In this document: in pieces, positions 25,330 through 34,777 of the stretch
How the letters are laid out: each line of letters starts with the position of its first letter
How positions within the stretch are numbered: the first letter of the stretch is position 1
Assembly (NCBI GenBank): GCA_022827835.1
Contig: JAJEIO010000002.1
Location: 62,001 to 126,000, forward strand
Length of the DNA stretch: 64,000 bases
Direction of reading: 5' to 3'
From: Candidatus Latescibacterota bacterium
GTDB lineage: Bacteria > Latescibacterota > UBA2968 > UBA8231
Notes under the pieces: model-generated
The model's database searches: none
What the model was told of the DNA's origin: nothing
The model's input: the letters and a program-made list of their open reading frames with translations, nothing else
Program-made: the position numbers and the translations under genes

Positions 25330-27699
25330 TTAGCGGTTCGCGGCCACAATACTGTGGCCGGACTGCTCAGTCGCCTGCTTGAGCACTCGGCTGCGCTCGT
25401 ACAGCTCGGCTAAGTCCATCTCTCTAAGAAACACCAAACCCCGCGTAGCGCGGATCAGGGGGCTGGGGTGCTCTTGAAACCACTCGCGGCCGAGGCACGT
25501 TTTGATTTTCTGGTACTGCTCCACCTGCACCCGGCGCGCCAACTCGGAGAACGGGCCATCGTGTTCGTAGCTAGGGAACGAAGCGTCGCGCTGAGAAATA
25601 AAATTGCTCATAAACGCGCTCTGCATCACCGAGAGCATGTTGAGCGAGACCGGCACGAAAATGTTGGCCTCGCTGGGATCGAAGCGGTACCACACATTGC
25701 GATAGCCCCAAACCTTGATGGGCGCGTCTTGGCGCTGGCGCTCGTAGCGGCGCAGGGCCTCGGTGACGGCCTGCAATACCTTGTAGTGGGTGTCCGGGCC
25801 GCTGGCCTCCGGGTCCAGCGCCACGCTAACCACATCGGGCGCAACTTCTTCAAGCAGCGCGAGCACGGGTAGCACGTCGCCTTCCACCGTCGGATCCTTG
25901 GTGAAGAGGTCGCCCGTGTAAAACCCAAGGCGCAAGTGCTTGACGCTGGTGCAGTCCCACCCGAGATAACCCCACGTGCATTCAGCCTCCCATTCTCTAC
26001 ACAAGCCCTTGAGGGTCTGAACTTGTGGCGCGTCTTTTTGGCCAGGATAGCGGCTGGCAAAATAGGCCTCCAACTCGGCCAGCAGCGCCTCAATGCCCTC
26101 GCGGTCCTCGACGCCATACAGCTCGACGAGGTTCCGCAAGAAGCGCCGCGCCATCCCTTCGTCGCACATCCGCGAATCGTCGGCTGCCACTCCGTCGAGA
26201 TACAGCCAAACATCGCGGTTGCGGCCGTGCTCATAGCTCGGCGCAAAGTAGCCTTCGGCCAGCAGCTCGGCGCACCTAGGCAAGAAGCGCCGCAGCCGCT
26301 CGATGTGATCCTCGATAAAGCGGTTAGTCACCGCGGTGAAGCCGCCGGTGAAGCAGACGAAGTAATGCACATTCGTGGCGTCGCGCACGTGGCGGACGAT
26401 ATAGGGCAGATAGCCGAGCATCAGGTCGTCGTGGTGCGGCTCAGTGTGGAGGAAGCGCGTGCTGGAAAGGGTCTGGCAGCCCCGCTCAATCTTGCCAATC
26501 AAGCGGTCGCGCACCATGCGCGTCAGGGTTTCAACCGATTCGGCGCACCGCTGCACAAGCACCGCACCCAGCTCGTCCTGCGCCAGCTCCTCCTCGGTCA
26601 AATCGACGACCTTCTTGTCCAGTTTGCAGGCGAGTTCAACCGCGATCTTTTCCACCGCTTCGTCGTCAATGGCCTCCTGCTGCTGCAAAAGCACTCGCTG
26701 CCGCGCCCGCAGCAACTTGGCCGCGCCGCGCGTGATGTAAAATCGCGCGCGTGGCAGGCGGTGCAGGACCGAAGCCGGATAGCGCACATCGGCCGCTTCC
26801 TCAATGGCAGCGGCGACAATCCCCGCCTTGGCCTCGCCCGCGGCAATAATCACGGCGCAGGCATCGGGACGGGCGGCGATGGTGCCGAGGCCGATGGTAA
26901 TGACCAACCGCTTGCGCGCCACCTCCATGCCGCCTAGATCGGCTGCGGCCGCAGCTTGCGTCTCGTAGTTGACTTCGGTCAGCCGCGTCGTCGAGAAGTG
27001 GTCTGAGCCGCGCACGTTGAAGCCAATGTGCCCGTCCGGGCCAATGCCGCCCAAAAAGAAGCCGATGCCGCCCAAGGCGCGGATCTGCTCCTCGTATTCC
27101 AAGCACCACTGGTCGATCCTTTGCAGCGCGTCTTGCTGCACTTGCTCCAACAGGGTGCACGCGGGCCGGTGGCGCAGCGACAAGTCAACCGCGCCGTCGG
27201 GCCACACCTCGGCGAGACTCTGGCCGGGCCGCAAGCCAATCTCAGCGCAATTGATCAGCAGCGCTTTGGCCGGGTCGAGCCCAAAGCCGTCGATGTAGAA
27301 GCGGTTTACATAGCTGTAGAAGCTGTTGTCCTGCTGGGGGTCTATTGGATAGAACTCGTCGATCTGCACGAAGTGCAAGCCGCGCAGGTCTGGTTTGCGC
27401 GCCGGATCAACGCCGGCTTCTGCGAGCATGCGCTGGACTTCGGCTTCGTCCCAATGACGCACCAGCCGCTCGACCCAGCGGATGAAGTACTGCGGAGTTT
27501 TACCCGTCGGCAGCGAGATCACGCCCTCGGGATGCTCCTGCACCCATTCGATGAAGCGCATCGCCGCCAGCTCACCCAGCCCCGGGAAGTTCTCCACCAC
27601 AATGGTTTTGATCTTTTCAGTCGGCGGATAGAGGGCGTCGAAGGGAGAGGCGGCTATAGCGCGGCGCTCAACGGTAGTGAGGTCTTCGGTGTGTGCCAT
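25330..27699 (-). CDS. Fusion of glucosamine-6-phosphate deaminase-like and PIG-L/LmbE deacetylase domains
   Basis: 789 residues. Residues about 30-330 are a NagB/SugP isomerase domain: ISLPTGKTPQYFIRW, LHFVQIDEFYPIDPQQDNSF and FLGGIGPDGHIGFNVRGSDH, with the catalytic Asp and His region conserved. About residue 420 onward is a PIG-L/LmbE zinc deacetylase with the metal motif TEPHHDDLMLGYLP. It also has DVVSVALDPEASGPDTHY, where the D-P-E-x-x-G-P-D-x-H pattern fits the second part of the site. Similar fusions are annotated in Bacteroidetes. Joint action on N-acetylated amino sugars (deacetylate, then deaminate) is inferred. A symporter and lactonase gene precede it. Confidence 0.85.
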   Translation of the reverse strand: MAHTEDLTTVERRAIAASPFDALYPPTEKIKTIVVENFPGLGELAAMRFIEWVQEHPEGVISLPTGKTPQYFIRWVERLVRHWDEAEVQRMLAEAGVDPARKPDLRGLHFVQIDEFYPIDPQQDNSFYSYVNRFYIDGFGLDPAKALLINCAEIGLRPGQSLAEVWPDGAVDLSLRHRPACTLLEQVQQDALQRIDQWCLEYEEQIRALGGIGFFLGGIGPDGHIGFNVRGSDHFSTTRLTEVNYETQAAAAADLGGMEVARKRLVITIGLGTIAARPDACAVIIAAGEAKAGIVAAAIEEAADVRYPASVLHRLPRARFYITRGAAKLLRARQRVLLQQQEAIDDEAVEKIAVELACKLDKKVVDLTEEELAQDELGAVLVQRCAESVETLTRMVRDRLIGKIERGCQTLSSTRFLHTEPHHDDLMLGYLPYIVRHVRDATNVHYFVCFTGGFTAVTNRFIEDHIERLRRFLPRCAELLAEGYFAPSYEHGRNRDVWLYLDGVAADDSRMCDEGMARRFLRNLVELYGVEDREGIEALLAELEAYFASRYPGQKDAPQVQTLKGLCREWEAECTWGYLGWDCTSVKHLRLGFYTGDLFTKDPTVEGDVLPVLALLEEVAPDVVSVALDPEASGPDTHYKVLQAVTEALRRYERQRQDAPIKVWGYRNVWYRFDPSEANIFVPVSLNMLSVMQSAFMSNFISQRDASFPSYEHDGPFSELARRVQVEQYQKIKTCLGREWFQEHPSPLIRATRGLVFLREMDLAELYERSRVLKQATEQSGHSIVAANR

Positions 27700-27746
27700 C
27701 TTGGAGAGTGGGAAATGGGGAGTGGGAGTGGATAGGATCTAAAGTA

Positions 27747-29456
27747 CTACCACAATATCACAAAGAGTAGGACGCTCGCAACCGCTAGATAAACGCCGAT
27801 CCACACCCCCGGCCGCAAATACCAGCGCGGGCCGTCCGCGCCGACCGCAAAGGGGTACTCCGGTCGAATAGGTGCTTCCGTCAGGGTCTTCTGCAACCAA
27901 GTGCCTTCCAGCGCCGCGAGCCGCCGAGCCATGAGCGGGCGCAGTGCAGCCGGATCTTCGTGGCGAACGTAAATCAACCCGCGCAATTCTTCGTCGCGCA
28001 CTGGACCGCGCCGCCAGTCGATCACCTTTGAAGCGATGAGCATACTCAGCGCGGGCAGCACCAAGTTCCACAGATAGGTCCACCAAGTATTCTGGTACCA
28101 CACCGGCAGCGGCCACTCATTGAAATCGGCCAAGATCGCCGACATCCCATAGCCAAGCCCCACCAGCAAACCGACGATCCCGGTCTCGCGGTGTACGCGC
28201 GTAAAGACCCCCATCAAAATGACCGTCATCAGCGGCACGGCAATGGCCCCGGCCAGCCGCAGGTAGAACAGCAGCATCCCCTTCTCGCCCAAAAAGGGCA
28301 CATAGACAAAGCCCAGCGCCAAAATAATCGGCACCGATATCCGGCCCACCTTGGTGTAGTGCGCGTCCGTGCCGTTTTTGACGATAAAGCGCGCGTACAC
28401 GTCGCGCACAAACAGCGAGGAAATGCCAATGCCGATGGAGTCGAAAGTCGAGTACCCAGCCGCCACCAACCCGGCGACCACCAGCCCGACCAACCCAGCG
28501 GGCAGGTACGCTTCGATCATCAGCGGATAGGCCTGATCAACGATTTCCAAGCCGGGAAACTGCGCCCGCGCCATCGGCCCCAAGCTGACGTTAAAGAACA
28601 GGCAGATCGCCGTGGCGATGCTGGCCACCAGCGCGGCCATTTTGAAGTCCCACTCCGAGCGCGCACCTAAGAAGCGGATGGCCTCGTACTGATTGATGAC
28701 CGCGTACGTAGTCAACACCACCAAAAAGCCGAAGATCACGATGAAGGGAGGCACACCGGGCGGCGAATACCCCCCCACGTGCAGCAGCGTATCCGCCAGC
28801 CCTTCTTCCACGGCCTCCAGCCGCGCCGTCACCCCATCCCAACCGCCCAATCCCGAATAGACAAATCCCCACAGCACAAAAGAGGCCACGATCATCGTCG
28901 CGCTTTGCAGCGCATCGGTCAGCACCCCAGCCCGCAAGCCGCCGCGTACGATGTAGAGCACCGAACTGAGCGCCACGCCCACCACCACTAACCAACAAGT
29001 CGTCTCCTCAATCCCAGCGATGATATTGAGCACCAGAAACATGGAAAAGAAGATGTTGCCCAGCACATTGGTCCGCGATTGGACGTTGATCAAAACGGCT
29101 AGCAGGCGGGCCGCTGGCCCAAAGCGGAATTCCAGCCACTCGGCGTTGGTAAAAACCCCCGAGCGGTACATCGGCACGATAACGAAGAAGCTGAGCACGG
29201 TCCAGCCCACGGCAATGCCCAGCCACCACTGCGCCAACTGCGACAGCCCGAGGTTGTACGACCCGCCGACAATACCGACGTAATCGCCGCTATCCACGGC
29301 CGTGCCAAACGCCGACAGCCCGATCACCCACCAGGGCATGGACTTGGCCGCGAGGTACCAGTCGAAGCTCTCGCCCTTGTTGCGGAAGGCAATCAGGCTA
29401 TAGGCGACGATGCCGCCGTTGAGCACTGCCACGACGACCCAGTCTAAGGCGGTCAT
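27747..29456 (-). CDS. Sodium:solute symporter (SSS family)
   Basis: 569 residues with about 13 hydrophobic segments. The SSS pattern is seen in MPWWVIGLSAFGTAVDSGDYVG (TM2 with the sodium-site region), NAEWLEFRFGPAARLL, and GLVVAGLVAAGYSTFDSIGIGISSLFVRDVYARF (TM8 region). It imports a sugar, sugar acid or similar solute with sodium at the inner membrane. It lies between an exported lactonase (5 bases upstream) and the amino-sugar fusion gene (47 bases downstream), so a sugar-acid or amino-sugar substrate is likely. The C-terminal 90 residues form a cytoplasmic tail plus a final TM. Confidence 0.9.
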   Translation of the reverse strand: MTALDWVVVAVLNGGIVAYSLIAFRNKGESFDWYLAAKSMPWWVIGLSAFGTAVDSGDYVGIVGGSYNLGLSQLAQWWLGIAVGWTVLSFFVIVPMYRSGVFTNAEWLEFRFGPAARLLAVLINVQSRTNVLGNIFFSMFLVLNIIAGIEETTCWLVVVGVALSSVLYIVRGGLRAGVLTDALQSATMIVASFVLWGFVYSGLGGWDGVTARLEAVEEGLADTLLHVGGYSPPGVPPFIVIFGFLVVLTTYAVINQYEAIRFLGARSEWDFKMAALVASIATAICLFFNVSLGPMARAQFPGLEIVDQAYPLMIEAYLPAGLVGLVVAGLVAAGYSTFDSIGIGISSLFVRDVYARFIVKNGTDAHYTKVGRISVPIILALGFVYVPFLGEKGMLLFYLRLAGAIAVPLMTVILMGVFTRVHRETGIVGLLVGLGYGMSAILADFNEWPLPVWYQNTWWTYLWNLVLPALSMLIASKVIDWRRGPVRDEELRGLIYVRHEDPAALRPLMARRLAALEGTWLQKTLTEAPIRPEYPFAVGADGPRWYLRPGVWIGVYLAVASVLLFVILW

Positions 29457-29460
29457 CGCA

Positions 29461-30498
29461 TCACGGAGCCGGTAGGTGGTATCCGTCCTTGCCGACTGTT
29501 ATCTTGGCCAAGATTCCGGGGTTTTCCGGCGGCGCGCCCCCTCCGTAGGTGACGTAGAGCGTCTTGCTCTCCTCGCCGCGGCCAAACGCCACATTGGTCG
29601 GGACCACGGGCGTGGGGATATAGGCCAGTTCCTCACCGCTGGGCGCATACACCACAATGCCCGGGCGCGTCACATCCCGCACCGCCACGTACAGATTCCC
29701 CTCAGCATCGACGACTAGGCCGTCCGGCCCGTCTTCGGGATAGTAATCGACGAGCACCTCGCGGAAGGTGGCCGTGCCGTCGGGATGCAGATCGTACGCC
29801 AACAGCGCCATCCGGCCCTTGTGCGCGGGCATGTCTAGCAATTGGAATATCCCCGTATTGCCGTTGTCGTTGCTCACCACGTAGAGCGACTGCTGGTCTG
29901 GGGATACGCAGACGCCTTTGGGCTTGCCAGCATCGGCAATGATCCGCTCAATGGTGCCGTCTGGGTCAAAGCGATAGACCGCCATCACCGGTTGGTCAAT
30001 CGGCTCGTGGCCCAAGTAGCGCGGGTCGCTGAAGTAGATGCGGCCCTTTTCGTCGATGGAAATGTCGTTGGGGGCGTTAAAGGGGCGGCCTTCGTACAGC
30101 CCGGCGATGATCTCGGTCTTGCCGGTTGTAAGGTCCGTGCGCGTCACGCGCCGCCCCCCGAAATCCGCTCCTTCAGCAGCAATCAGCCGACCCATCGCGT
30201 CGAACTTGAGGCCGTTGGACATGCCGCTGGGCGAACGGAAGACCGCGGTCTGGCCGGTCTTGGGATCGTAGCGCCAGATGTGCCCGGCCTGCATCCCTGA
30301 TTCCATGGAAAAGGTAATGTCGCTGAAGTAAACCGAGCCATCGAAAGCCACGGCTGGTCCCTCGGAAAAAAACGCGCCGTCGAAGAGCACTTCGAGCTTG
30401 GCACCTGCGGGTATAATCGACGGATCGCCCATCGGCTCTTGGGCAAAGGCCGTGCTGGCGACCAAGGCCAGCGCGATTGTGGCGAGACGTTGCATCAT
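29461..30498 (-). CDS. Exported SMP-30/gluconolactonase-like beta-propeller
   Basis: 345 residues with a signal peptide (MQRLATIALALVASTAFA). The SMP-30/strictosidine-synthase six-blade propeller shows FSEGPAVAFDGSVYFSDI, FNAPNDISIDEKGRIYFSDPRY and DGPDGLVVDAEGNLYVAV. The Glu of SEGP, Asn of PNDI and Asp of PDGL correspond to the calcium/zinc ligands. Family members hydrolyse sugar lactones to acids. Export to the periplasm plus the symporter 5 bases downstream suggests it opens a lactone that the symporter then imports. Confidence 0.87.
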   Translation of the reverse strand: MMQRLATIALALVASTAFAQEPMGDPSIIPAGAKLEVLFDGAFFSEGPAVAFDGSVYFSDITFSMESGMQAGHIWRYDPKTGQTAVFRSPSGMSNGLKFDAMGRLIAAEGADFGGRRVTRTDLTTGKTEIIAGLYEGRPFNAPNDISIDEKGRIYFSDPRYLGHEPIDQPVMAVYRFDPDGTIERIIADAGKPKGVCVSPDQQSLYVVSNDNGNTGIFQLLDMPAHKGRMALLAYDLHPDGTATFREVLVDYYPEDGPDGLVVDAEGNLYVAVRDVTRPGIVVYAPSGEELAYIPTPVVPTNVAFGRGEESKTLYVTYGGGAPPENPGILAKITVGKDGYHLPAP

Positions 30499-30525
30499 GG
30501 TATCTCTCCTTGGAGTATGTGAGAG

Positions 30526-32052
30526 TTAGGAAAACACCGCATTGTACAGCCGCCGGACGCCTTGGCAATGTTCCTCCAAGACCGCCTCTAGCGGTTCGTC
30601 TAGTTCCAGCAGTTCAGTTAGGATTTGGCGATCCTCTTCCTCTTCGGGCACCGCGTACACCGGCTGGGCCTCCTGAATTTGCAGCAAGTTCTCTAGCTGC
30701 CGCAAAAAGCGATAGGCTTCCTTTAGGGTCTGGGCGTCCGCTGGCGCAAGCAATTCGGCCCGGCGCAGGCGCTCAATCGCCGTCAGGGTATTGTGGGCGC
30801 GAATCTGGGGATGGGTATGGCCGTTGAGTAGCTGCAAGCACTGGACGATGAATTCGATGTCGCGGATGCCCCCAGGCTGCAGCTTGATATTGTTTTCACC
30901 GGCCCTACTCGCTATTTCGGCTTCGATACGCTGCTTGACGCGGGCAATCTCTTGGCGCGGGTCATCCGTGAAGTGGCCCGGAAAGACAAAAGGGACCAGC
31001 ATTTGGCGAAACTGTCGCCACACTTGAGTTGAACCAGCGGCGCGGCGAGCCTTAATCAGCATCTGGCGCTCCCACAACTCGCCTCGTTCCTCGTAGTAAC
31101 TCAAGTAGCTGGCCAAGGGTCGCACTAAGGCTCCATCAATTCCGTCGGGTCGCAGCCGCATGTCAACGCGATAAAAAAATCCTTCCCCGGTCATCTCGGT
31201 CAACAACTGGATAAGCCGTTCGCCCAAGCGCCGAAAAAACTGGCCGTTATCTACTGAATAGCCGCCGCGCGGAGCGCGCGTTTCGCCTTCTTCGTCGTAG
31301 ATGAACAACAAATCGATATCCGAGCTGTAGTTGAGCTCTTGGCCGCCGTACTTGCCCAAGCCCACCACGCAAAACTTGGCCGGCCGGCCGCGCTCGTCCA
31401 GCGGCCGGCCCCAGCGCAGCAGCAACTCCTCCCAAGCCCACTTTAGGGCCTGATCTACGATCCCGTCGGCCAAGTCGGCCAGTTCGCGGCCGACCTGCCG
31501 CACGTCTTTCATTCCCAGCACTTGGGCCGCGCCCAATCGCAGTAACTCGCGCCGCTGGAATCGGTACAAGGCCGCTAGAGGATCGTCGTCATCCGTCTCT
31601 TGGCTTAAGGAGCGGCGCAGGGCAGACAGGGCCAGCGGCTGGCTCAGGTAGGTCGTCTCGGCCAGCAGCCAATAAAGGTGCGCCGGGTCGCGCATCAATA
31701 CATCGGTTAAAAAGCCGCTGTAGCTCAAAATCTGCGCCAATTGCTGCCCCAAGATGGGAGTGTCGTTGGTCCGGTGATGCAGCGCCGTAATCCCGCCCGC
31801 TCTCTGCAAGAACCGCTCCAACCGCCGCAGCGCTTGGTCGGGCTGGACGGACTGGCTCACCGCCGCCAGCAGCGACACCGGGGGATCTAAGGCGTAAACT
31901 GGCCCCGCCAAATCGACCAACAGGTCCAGCCGCCGCAGCGCTTGATAGGGCTGGTCAAAGCCCAATTGCGCTAGGGTATGGCACGCCGGCCCGGTCGCTT
32001 CTTCATAGACCCGATGGGCTAGACGCAGACTCTCTTGGAACGCAGGCATCAA
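30526..32052 (-). CDS. glnE: Single-domain GlnE-like glutamine synthetase adenylyltransferase
   Basis: 508 residues. The nucleotidyltransferase core has GLGKYGGQELNYSSDIDLLFIYD (two catalytic Asp), RVDMRLRPDG, and the C-terminal GlnD/PII-uridylyltransferase-like helical domain (QPGGIRDIEFIVQCLQL). Normal GlnE has about 950 residues with two such halves, one attaching and one removing AMP from glutamine synthetase. Here only one half is present and the ends look natural, with no frame continuing on either side. The N-terminal placement suggests the deadenylylating half, but which activity survives cannot be told. It lies 16 bases downstream of the preceding minus-strand gene. Confidence 0.8.
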   Translation of the reverse strand: MMPAFQESLRLAHRVYEEATGPACHTLAQLGFDQPYQALRRLDLLVDLAGPVYALDPPVSLLAAVSQSVQPDQALRRLERFLQRAGGITALHHRTNDTPILGQQLAQILSYSGFLTDVLMRDPAHLYWLLAETTYLSQPLALSALRRSLSQETDDDDPLAALYRFQRRELLRLGAAQVLGMKDVRQVGRELADLADGIVDQALKWAWEELLLRWGRPLDERGRPAKFCVVGLGKYGGQELNYSSDIDLLFIYDEEGETRAPRGGYSVDNGQFFRRLGERLIQLLTEMTGEGFFYRVDMRLRPDGIDGALVRPLASYLSYYEERGELWERQMLIKARRAAGSTQVWRQFRQMLVPFVFPGHFTDDPRQEIARVKQRIEAEIASRAGENNIKLQPGGIRDIEFIVQCLQLLNGHTHPQIRAHNTLTAIERLRRAELLAPADAQTLKEAYRFLRQLENLLQIQEAQPVYAVPEEEEDRQILTELLELDEPLEAVLEEHCQGVRRLYNAVFS

Positions 32053-32068
32053 GCGCCTCCTTTAATGC

Positions 32069-33262
32069 TCATGCCCTCGGCGGCCACGGATCCAGACAGG
32101 CTCCAATTGGCCGCGGCCCGGTCGGTCGCCAGCGGAACGCATCATACGACTGGTATTCCAAATCCAACCACGGCGTCTCCAGCCGCTTGTACCCCTCGTA
32201 GCGCGACGTCAGTGCCGCTTCGAGGATGCCGCTGGTCAACAGTGTGCGCTCGACCGGATACTGGGCCTCGCCGGTCAGGAACATCTCTTCGACGTTGAGC
32301 GACAGATAGCTAAAATGCGCGTACGCCCCTTCTGGCCCGCCGTGCCCTTGGGCGTGGAACTCGCAGGCTTGCACTTGGCCGCCGACCCGCGCCGCGTACG
32401 CCAAATCGTGGACGTAGCCGTTGAGCATCAACACGGCTCCCCGCAAGCCGTCGCTGTATTCCACCGCAAAAAGCGCCGGATTTTCGCAGTGCTCCTCCAT
32501 CGTCCCCTCGGGCTTGTCGGGAATGGTCGCGCAAGCGGCCTCTGCTAGTTCCCGCGACCACAATCCCTCGTCAGCGGCCCGCCACACAGCCTCCCCCTCC
32601 AAACAAGTCACCGCCGCCACTCCCGTCTCGCCTCCCCGCCGCCGCTCGACCATGCACTGGAGTACTTCGAGCGTGTGGAACCCGTAGATATCCAACCCGG
32701 AAAACCCAATCGCCACCGCTTCCTCCACGGGCGTTTCCAACTCGTGCTCAACCCAGGGTTGCCGCCAACACACCGGCAGCGAAGACCCACCCATAAACGC
32801 CGCTCCCACCGCCTGCGCCCGTTGATACATCCACAGCGCATCGGTCCAGCTATAGGACAAGTGCTTGTCGTTGAACACCGGCACCCCCCGCTTCGACGTC
32901 GCCATCACCCCGCAGATTTGCTCCATAAAGTAGCGCCGCGGATAGAGCTGCTGCTCCTTCTCGTTCCAGGCGTAATCCCCGTGCTCGCCAATGGACAGCA
33001 CCCCATCCACTGCCAACTCCCGTCCCCCCAGACACAGCGCCGCCGAGATGCTGTTATAAATCGGCACCCCGTGCTCTTGGGCCATCGCCCGTCCCATGTC
33101 GTTTTCGGGAAACTGGTCGATGTACATAGACGCGATCTCGACCCTCGGCGCGCACAAGCCTTCGTCCGTGGGAAATCCCTTGAGGAACTTGGAGACGATC
33201 ACGTCGGCGTGCGACCTAGGGCGGTATTCGGTGATGATCGCCGCGATTTTCTTTTTGCTCAT
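32069..33262 (-). CDS. Conserved protein of unknown function, possibly Rossmann-fold
   Basis: 397 residues from the Met of SKKKIAAIITEYRPRSHAD; the longer frame upstream lacks support. The N-terminal layout (KKKIAAIITEY, then SHADVIVSKFLKGF, EHGVPIYNSISAAL and DGVLSIGEHGDY) resembles the nucleotide-binding half of Gfo/Idh oxidoreductases, but no GxGxxG loop is present. FNDKHLSYSW, AFMGGSSLPVCWR and HTLEVLQCMVERRRGGETGV look conserved. Similar uncharacterised proteins are familiar from Planctomycetes-like genomes. It starts 10 bases after the UxuA-like gene and is likely co-transcribed with it, which suggests a part in sugar-acid metabolism. Confidence 0.5.
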   Translation of the reverse strand: MSKKKIAAIITEYRPRSHADVIVSKFLKGFPTDEGLCAPRVEIASMYIDQFPENDMGRAMAQEHGVPIYNSISAALCLGGRELAVDGVLSIGEHGDYAWNEKEQQLYPRRYFMEQICGVMATSKRGVPVFNDKHLSYSWTDALWMYQRAQAVGAAFMGGSSLPVCWRQPWVEHELETPVEEAVAIGFSGLDIYGFHTLEVLQCMVERRRGGETGVAAVTCLEGEAVWRAADEGLWSRELAEAACATIPDKPEGTMEEHCENPALFAVEYSDGLRGAVLMLNGYVHDLAYAARVGGQVQACEFHAQGHGGPEGAYAHFSYLSLNVEEMFLTGEAQYPVERTLLTSGILEAALTSRYEGYKRLETPWLDLEYQSYDAFRWRPTGPRPIGACLDPWPPRA

Positions 33263-33272
33263 CTTTATCCCA

Positions 33273-34235
33273 CTACTTAACCGCCGCCAACGCAGCAAAC
33301 AACGCCTTGATGTACCCCACTGAGTACGCCAACCCCCGCGTCAGTGCCCCCTCGTCCCCTTCTAGCGCCGGTATGTGATCGGGATTGATGCACCCGTCGA
33401 AACCCACCCGATCCAGTTCCAGCAAAATTTTGGCCATGTTCATGTCGCCGTCTTCGAGCAAGGTCTCCTCAAACCCCCCAGCCGTGGCCAAGCTCCCGCG
33501 CACATTGCGCAAATGCACCATGAAAATCCGGCCCTTGCGCCCGTAATTGTGAACCTCGTCGAGCACTAAGGGCAGACCTCCGGCCTCGGCGCGGGTGCCG
33601 CAGCAGTAGAGGTACCCGACTTGGCGGCTGGGAAAGGCGTCGATGACCTTGTGAAAACCCAAGCCGCCCAGCGGCGTATCCGGCAGCGGCGAGTCCGAAG
33701 GGTGAATCGCCAGCTTGATATCGCGGTCTTCGGCAATGGGCACCAAGCGCTCGTACACCGCGCAAAAGCGCGCCCACCAAGCATCGAGCTGTTCTAGCGA
33801 AGGCGGCCCCTCGTCGCTCTCGGCCAAGCTGCGGCTCTCGGCCCGGTAGTGGTAGCCGCCGCGCCTTGGCGAATTCCAGCGACGGAGCATCCACGGGAAC
33901 ACGTCGCCGTGAAATCGCTGCCGCGCAATGGGTGCCCCGGCCTCGGCAAAGACCTTCAGTGCCGCAACCGTGTTTTCCAACTCCTTCTCGCCGTCGTCCT
34001 CCCCGGACATGAACTTTTCGGTTATGTCCGGCAAGGTCACGCGATTGAAGTCCAGCCCCCAAGAACGGATTTTTTTTCTTATTTTTATCACGGCGTCTAG
34101 GTCGGGATAGCCCTGCTCTTTGACCCCGGGGAAGTAATCGCCCGAGCCAAAGTCCAAGCAATCGACCCCGAGTTGGGTGACGTAGCGCAGGTACGAATCC
34201 GACAAATCGCCGTGCCAAACGGATATTTTGAACAT
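33273..34235 (-). CDS. Mannonate dehydratase-like (UxuA superfamily) TIM barrel
   Basis: 320 residues from the Met of FKISVWHGDLSD, with AGGAGG 8 bases upstream; the frame open further upstream is not needed. UxuA landmarks are KLAIHPSDSPLP, YCCGTRAE, GRIFMVHLRNVRG, LEDGDMNMAKIL and CINPDHIPALEGDE, with the Cys, His and Asp that bind the divalent metal. UxuA dehydrates D-mannonate to 2-keto-3-deoxygluconate. This protein is shorter than E. coli UxuA (about 394), so a related sugar-acid substrate is possible. It shares an 87-base divergent intergenic region with a thioesterase gene. Confidence 0.82.
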   Translation of the reverse strand: MFKISVWHGDLSDSYLRYVTQLGVDCLDFGSGDYFPGVKEQGYPDLDAVIKIRKKIRSWGLDFNRVTLPDITEKFMSGEDDGEKELENTVAALKVFAEAGAPIARQRFHGDVFPWMLRRWNSPRRGGYHYRAESRSLAESDEGPPSLEQLDAWWARFCAVYERLVPIAEDRDIKLAIHPSDSPLPDTPLGGLGFHKVIDAFPSRQVGYLYCCGTRAEAGGLPLVLDEVHNYGRKGRIFMVHLRNVRGSLATAGGFEETLLEDGDMNMAKILLELDRVGFDGCINPDHIPALEGDEGALTRGLAYSVGYIKALFAALAAVK

Positions 34236-34322
34236 CGTCTTACCCTCCTTTTGCGGGGCACAAAATAGCCAAGTCCCCTCAATCCAACAAGCAACCCCCT
34301 CTTGCCCATAGGACAATAAAAC

Positions 34323-34733
34323 ATGCCAGCACAGCCTCCCGACTTCACGCTCACCCTAGACGTCCGCGACTACGAATGCGACTTACAGGGCATTGTCAAC
34401 AACGCGATCTACCAACACTACCTCGAACACGCCCGCCACCAGTATTTGCAAAGCCTCGGCCTCAGCTTCGCCCGCTTCCACGAACAGGGTCACGACTTGG
34501 TCCTCACCCGCGCAGAAATCGACTACAAGACCCCCCTCCGCAGCGGCGACCGCTTCACAGTCGAGCTGCGCGTAGAGCGGGAGAGTCGCCTGCGCTTTTG
34601 CTTTGTCCAAGACATCTTCAGAGAAGCCGATGGCGCACACGTGCTGCACGGCCGCCTCATCGGCACCAGCCTCAACCGCGACGGGCAGCGCGGCTTTCCG
34701 CCTGAGATAGAGGAACTGTTGGCGAATCGCTAA
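34323..34733 (+). CDS. Hotdog-fold acyl-CoA thioesterase (4-hydroxybenzoyl-CoA/YbgC type)
   Basis: 136 residues, typical length. LDVRDYECDLQGIVNNAIYQ is the YbgC/4HBT active-site signature, although the usual D-x-x-G-x-V-x-x-x-x-Y has Asp19 and the first-strand pattern intact. HYLEHARHQYLQSLG and DYKTPLRSGDRFTVELRV follow as in the family. It hydrolyses acyl-CoA thioesters in the cytoplasm as a tetramer or dimer of dimers. No neighbour explains the substrate. The start has no strong ribosome site; GGACAATAAA precedes the ATG. Confidence 0.85.
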   Translation: MPAQPPDFTLTLDVRDYECDLQGIVNNAIYQHYLEHARHQYLQSLGLSFARFHEQGHDLVLTRAEIDYKTPLRSGDRFTVELRVERESRLRFCFVQDIFREADGAHVLHGRLIGTSLNRDGQRGFPPEIEELLANR

Positions 34734-34777
34734 TCTTCTGTCGATTATTTATGCAGCGTTGAAAGGAATATGACCTT

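Noticed and set aside
25936..26937. Long plus-strand ORF of 333 codons
   Set aside because: It is antisense to the NagB/PIG-L gene and has no ribosome site or domain; GC-rich codons produce such open frames.
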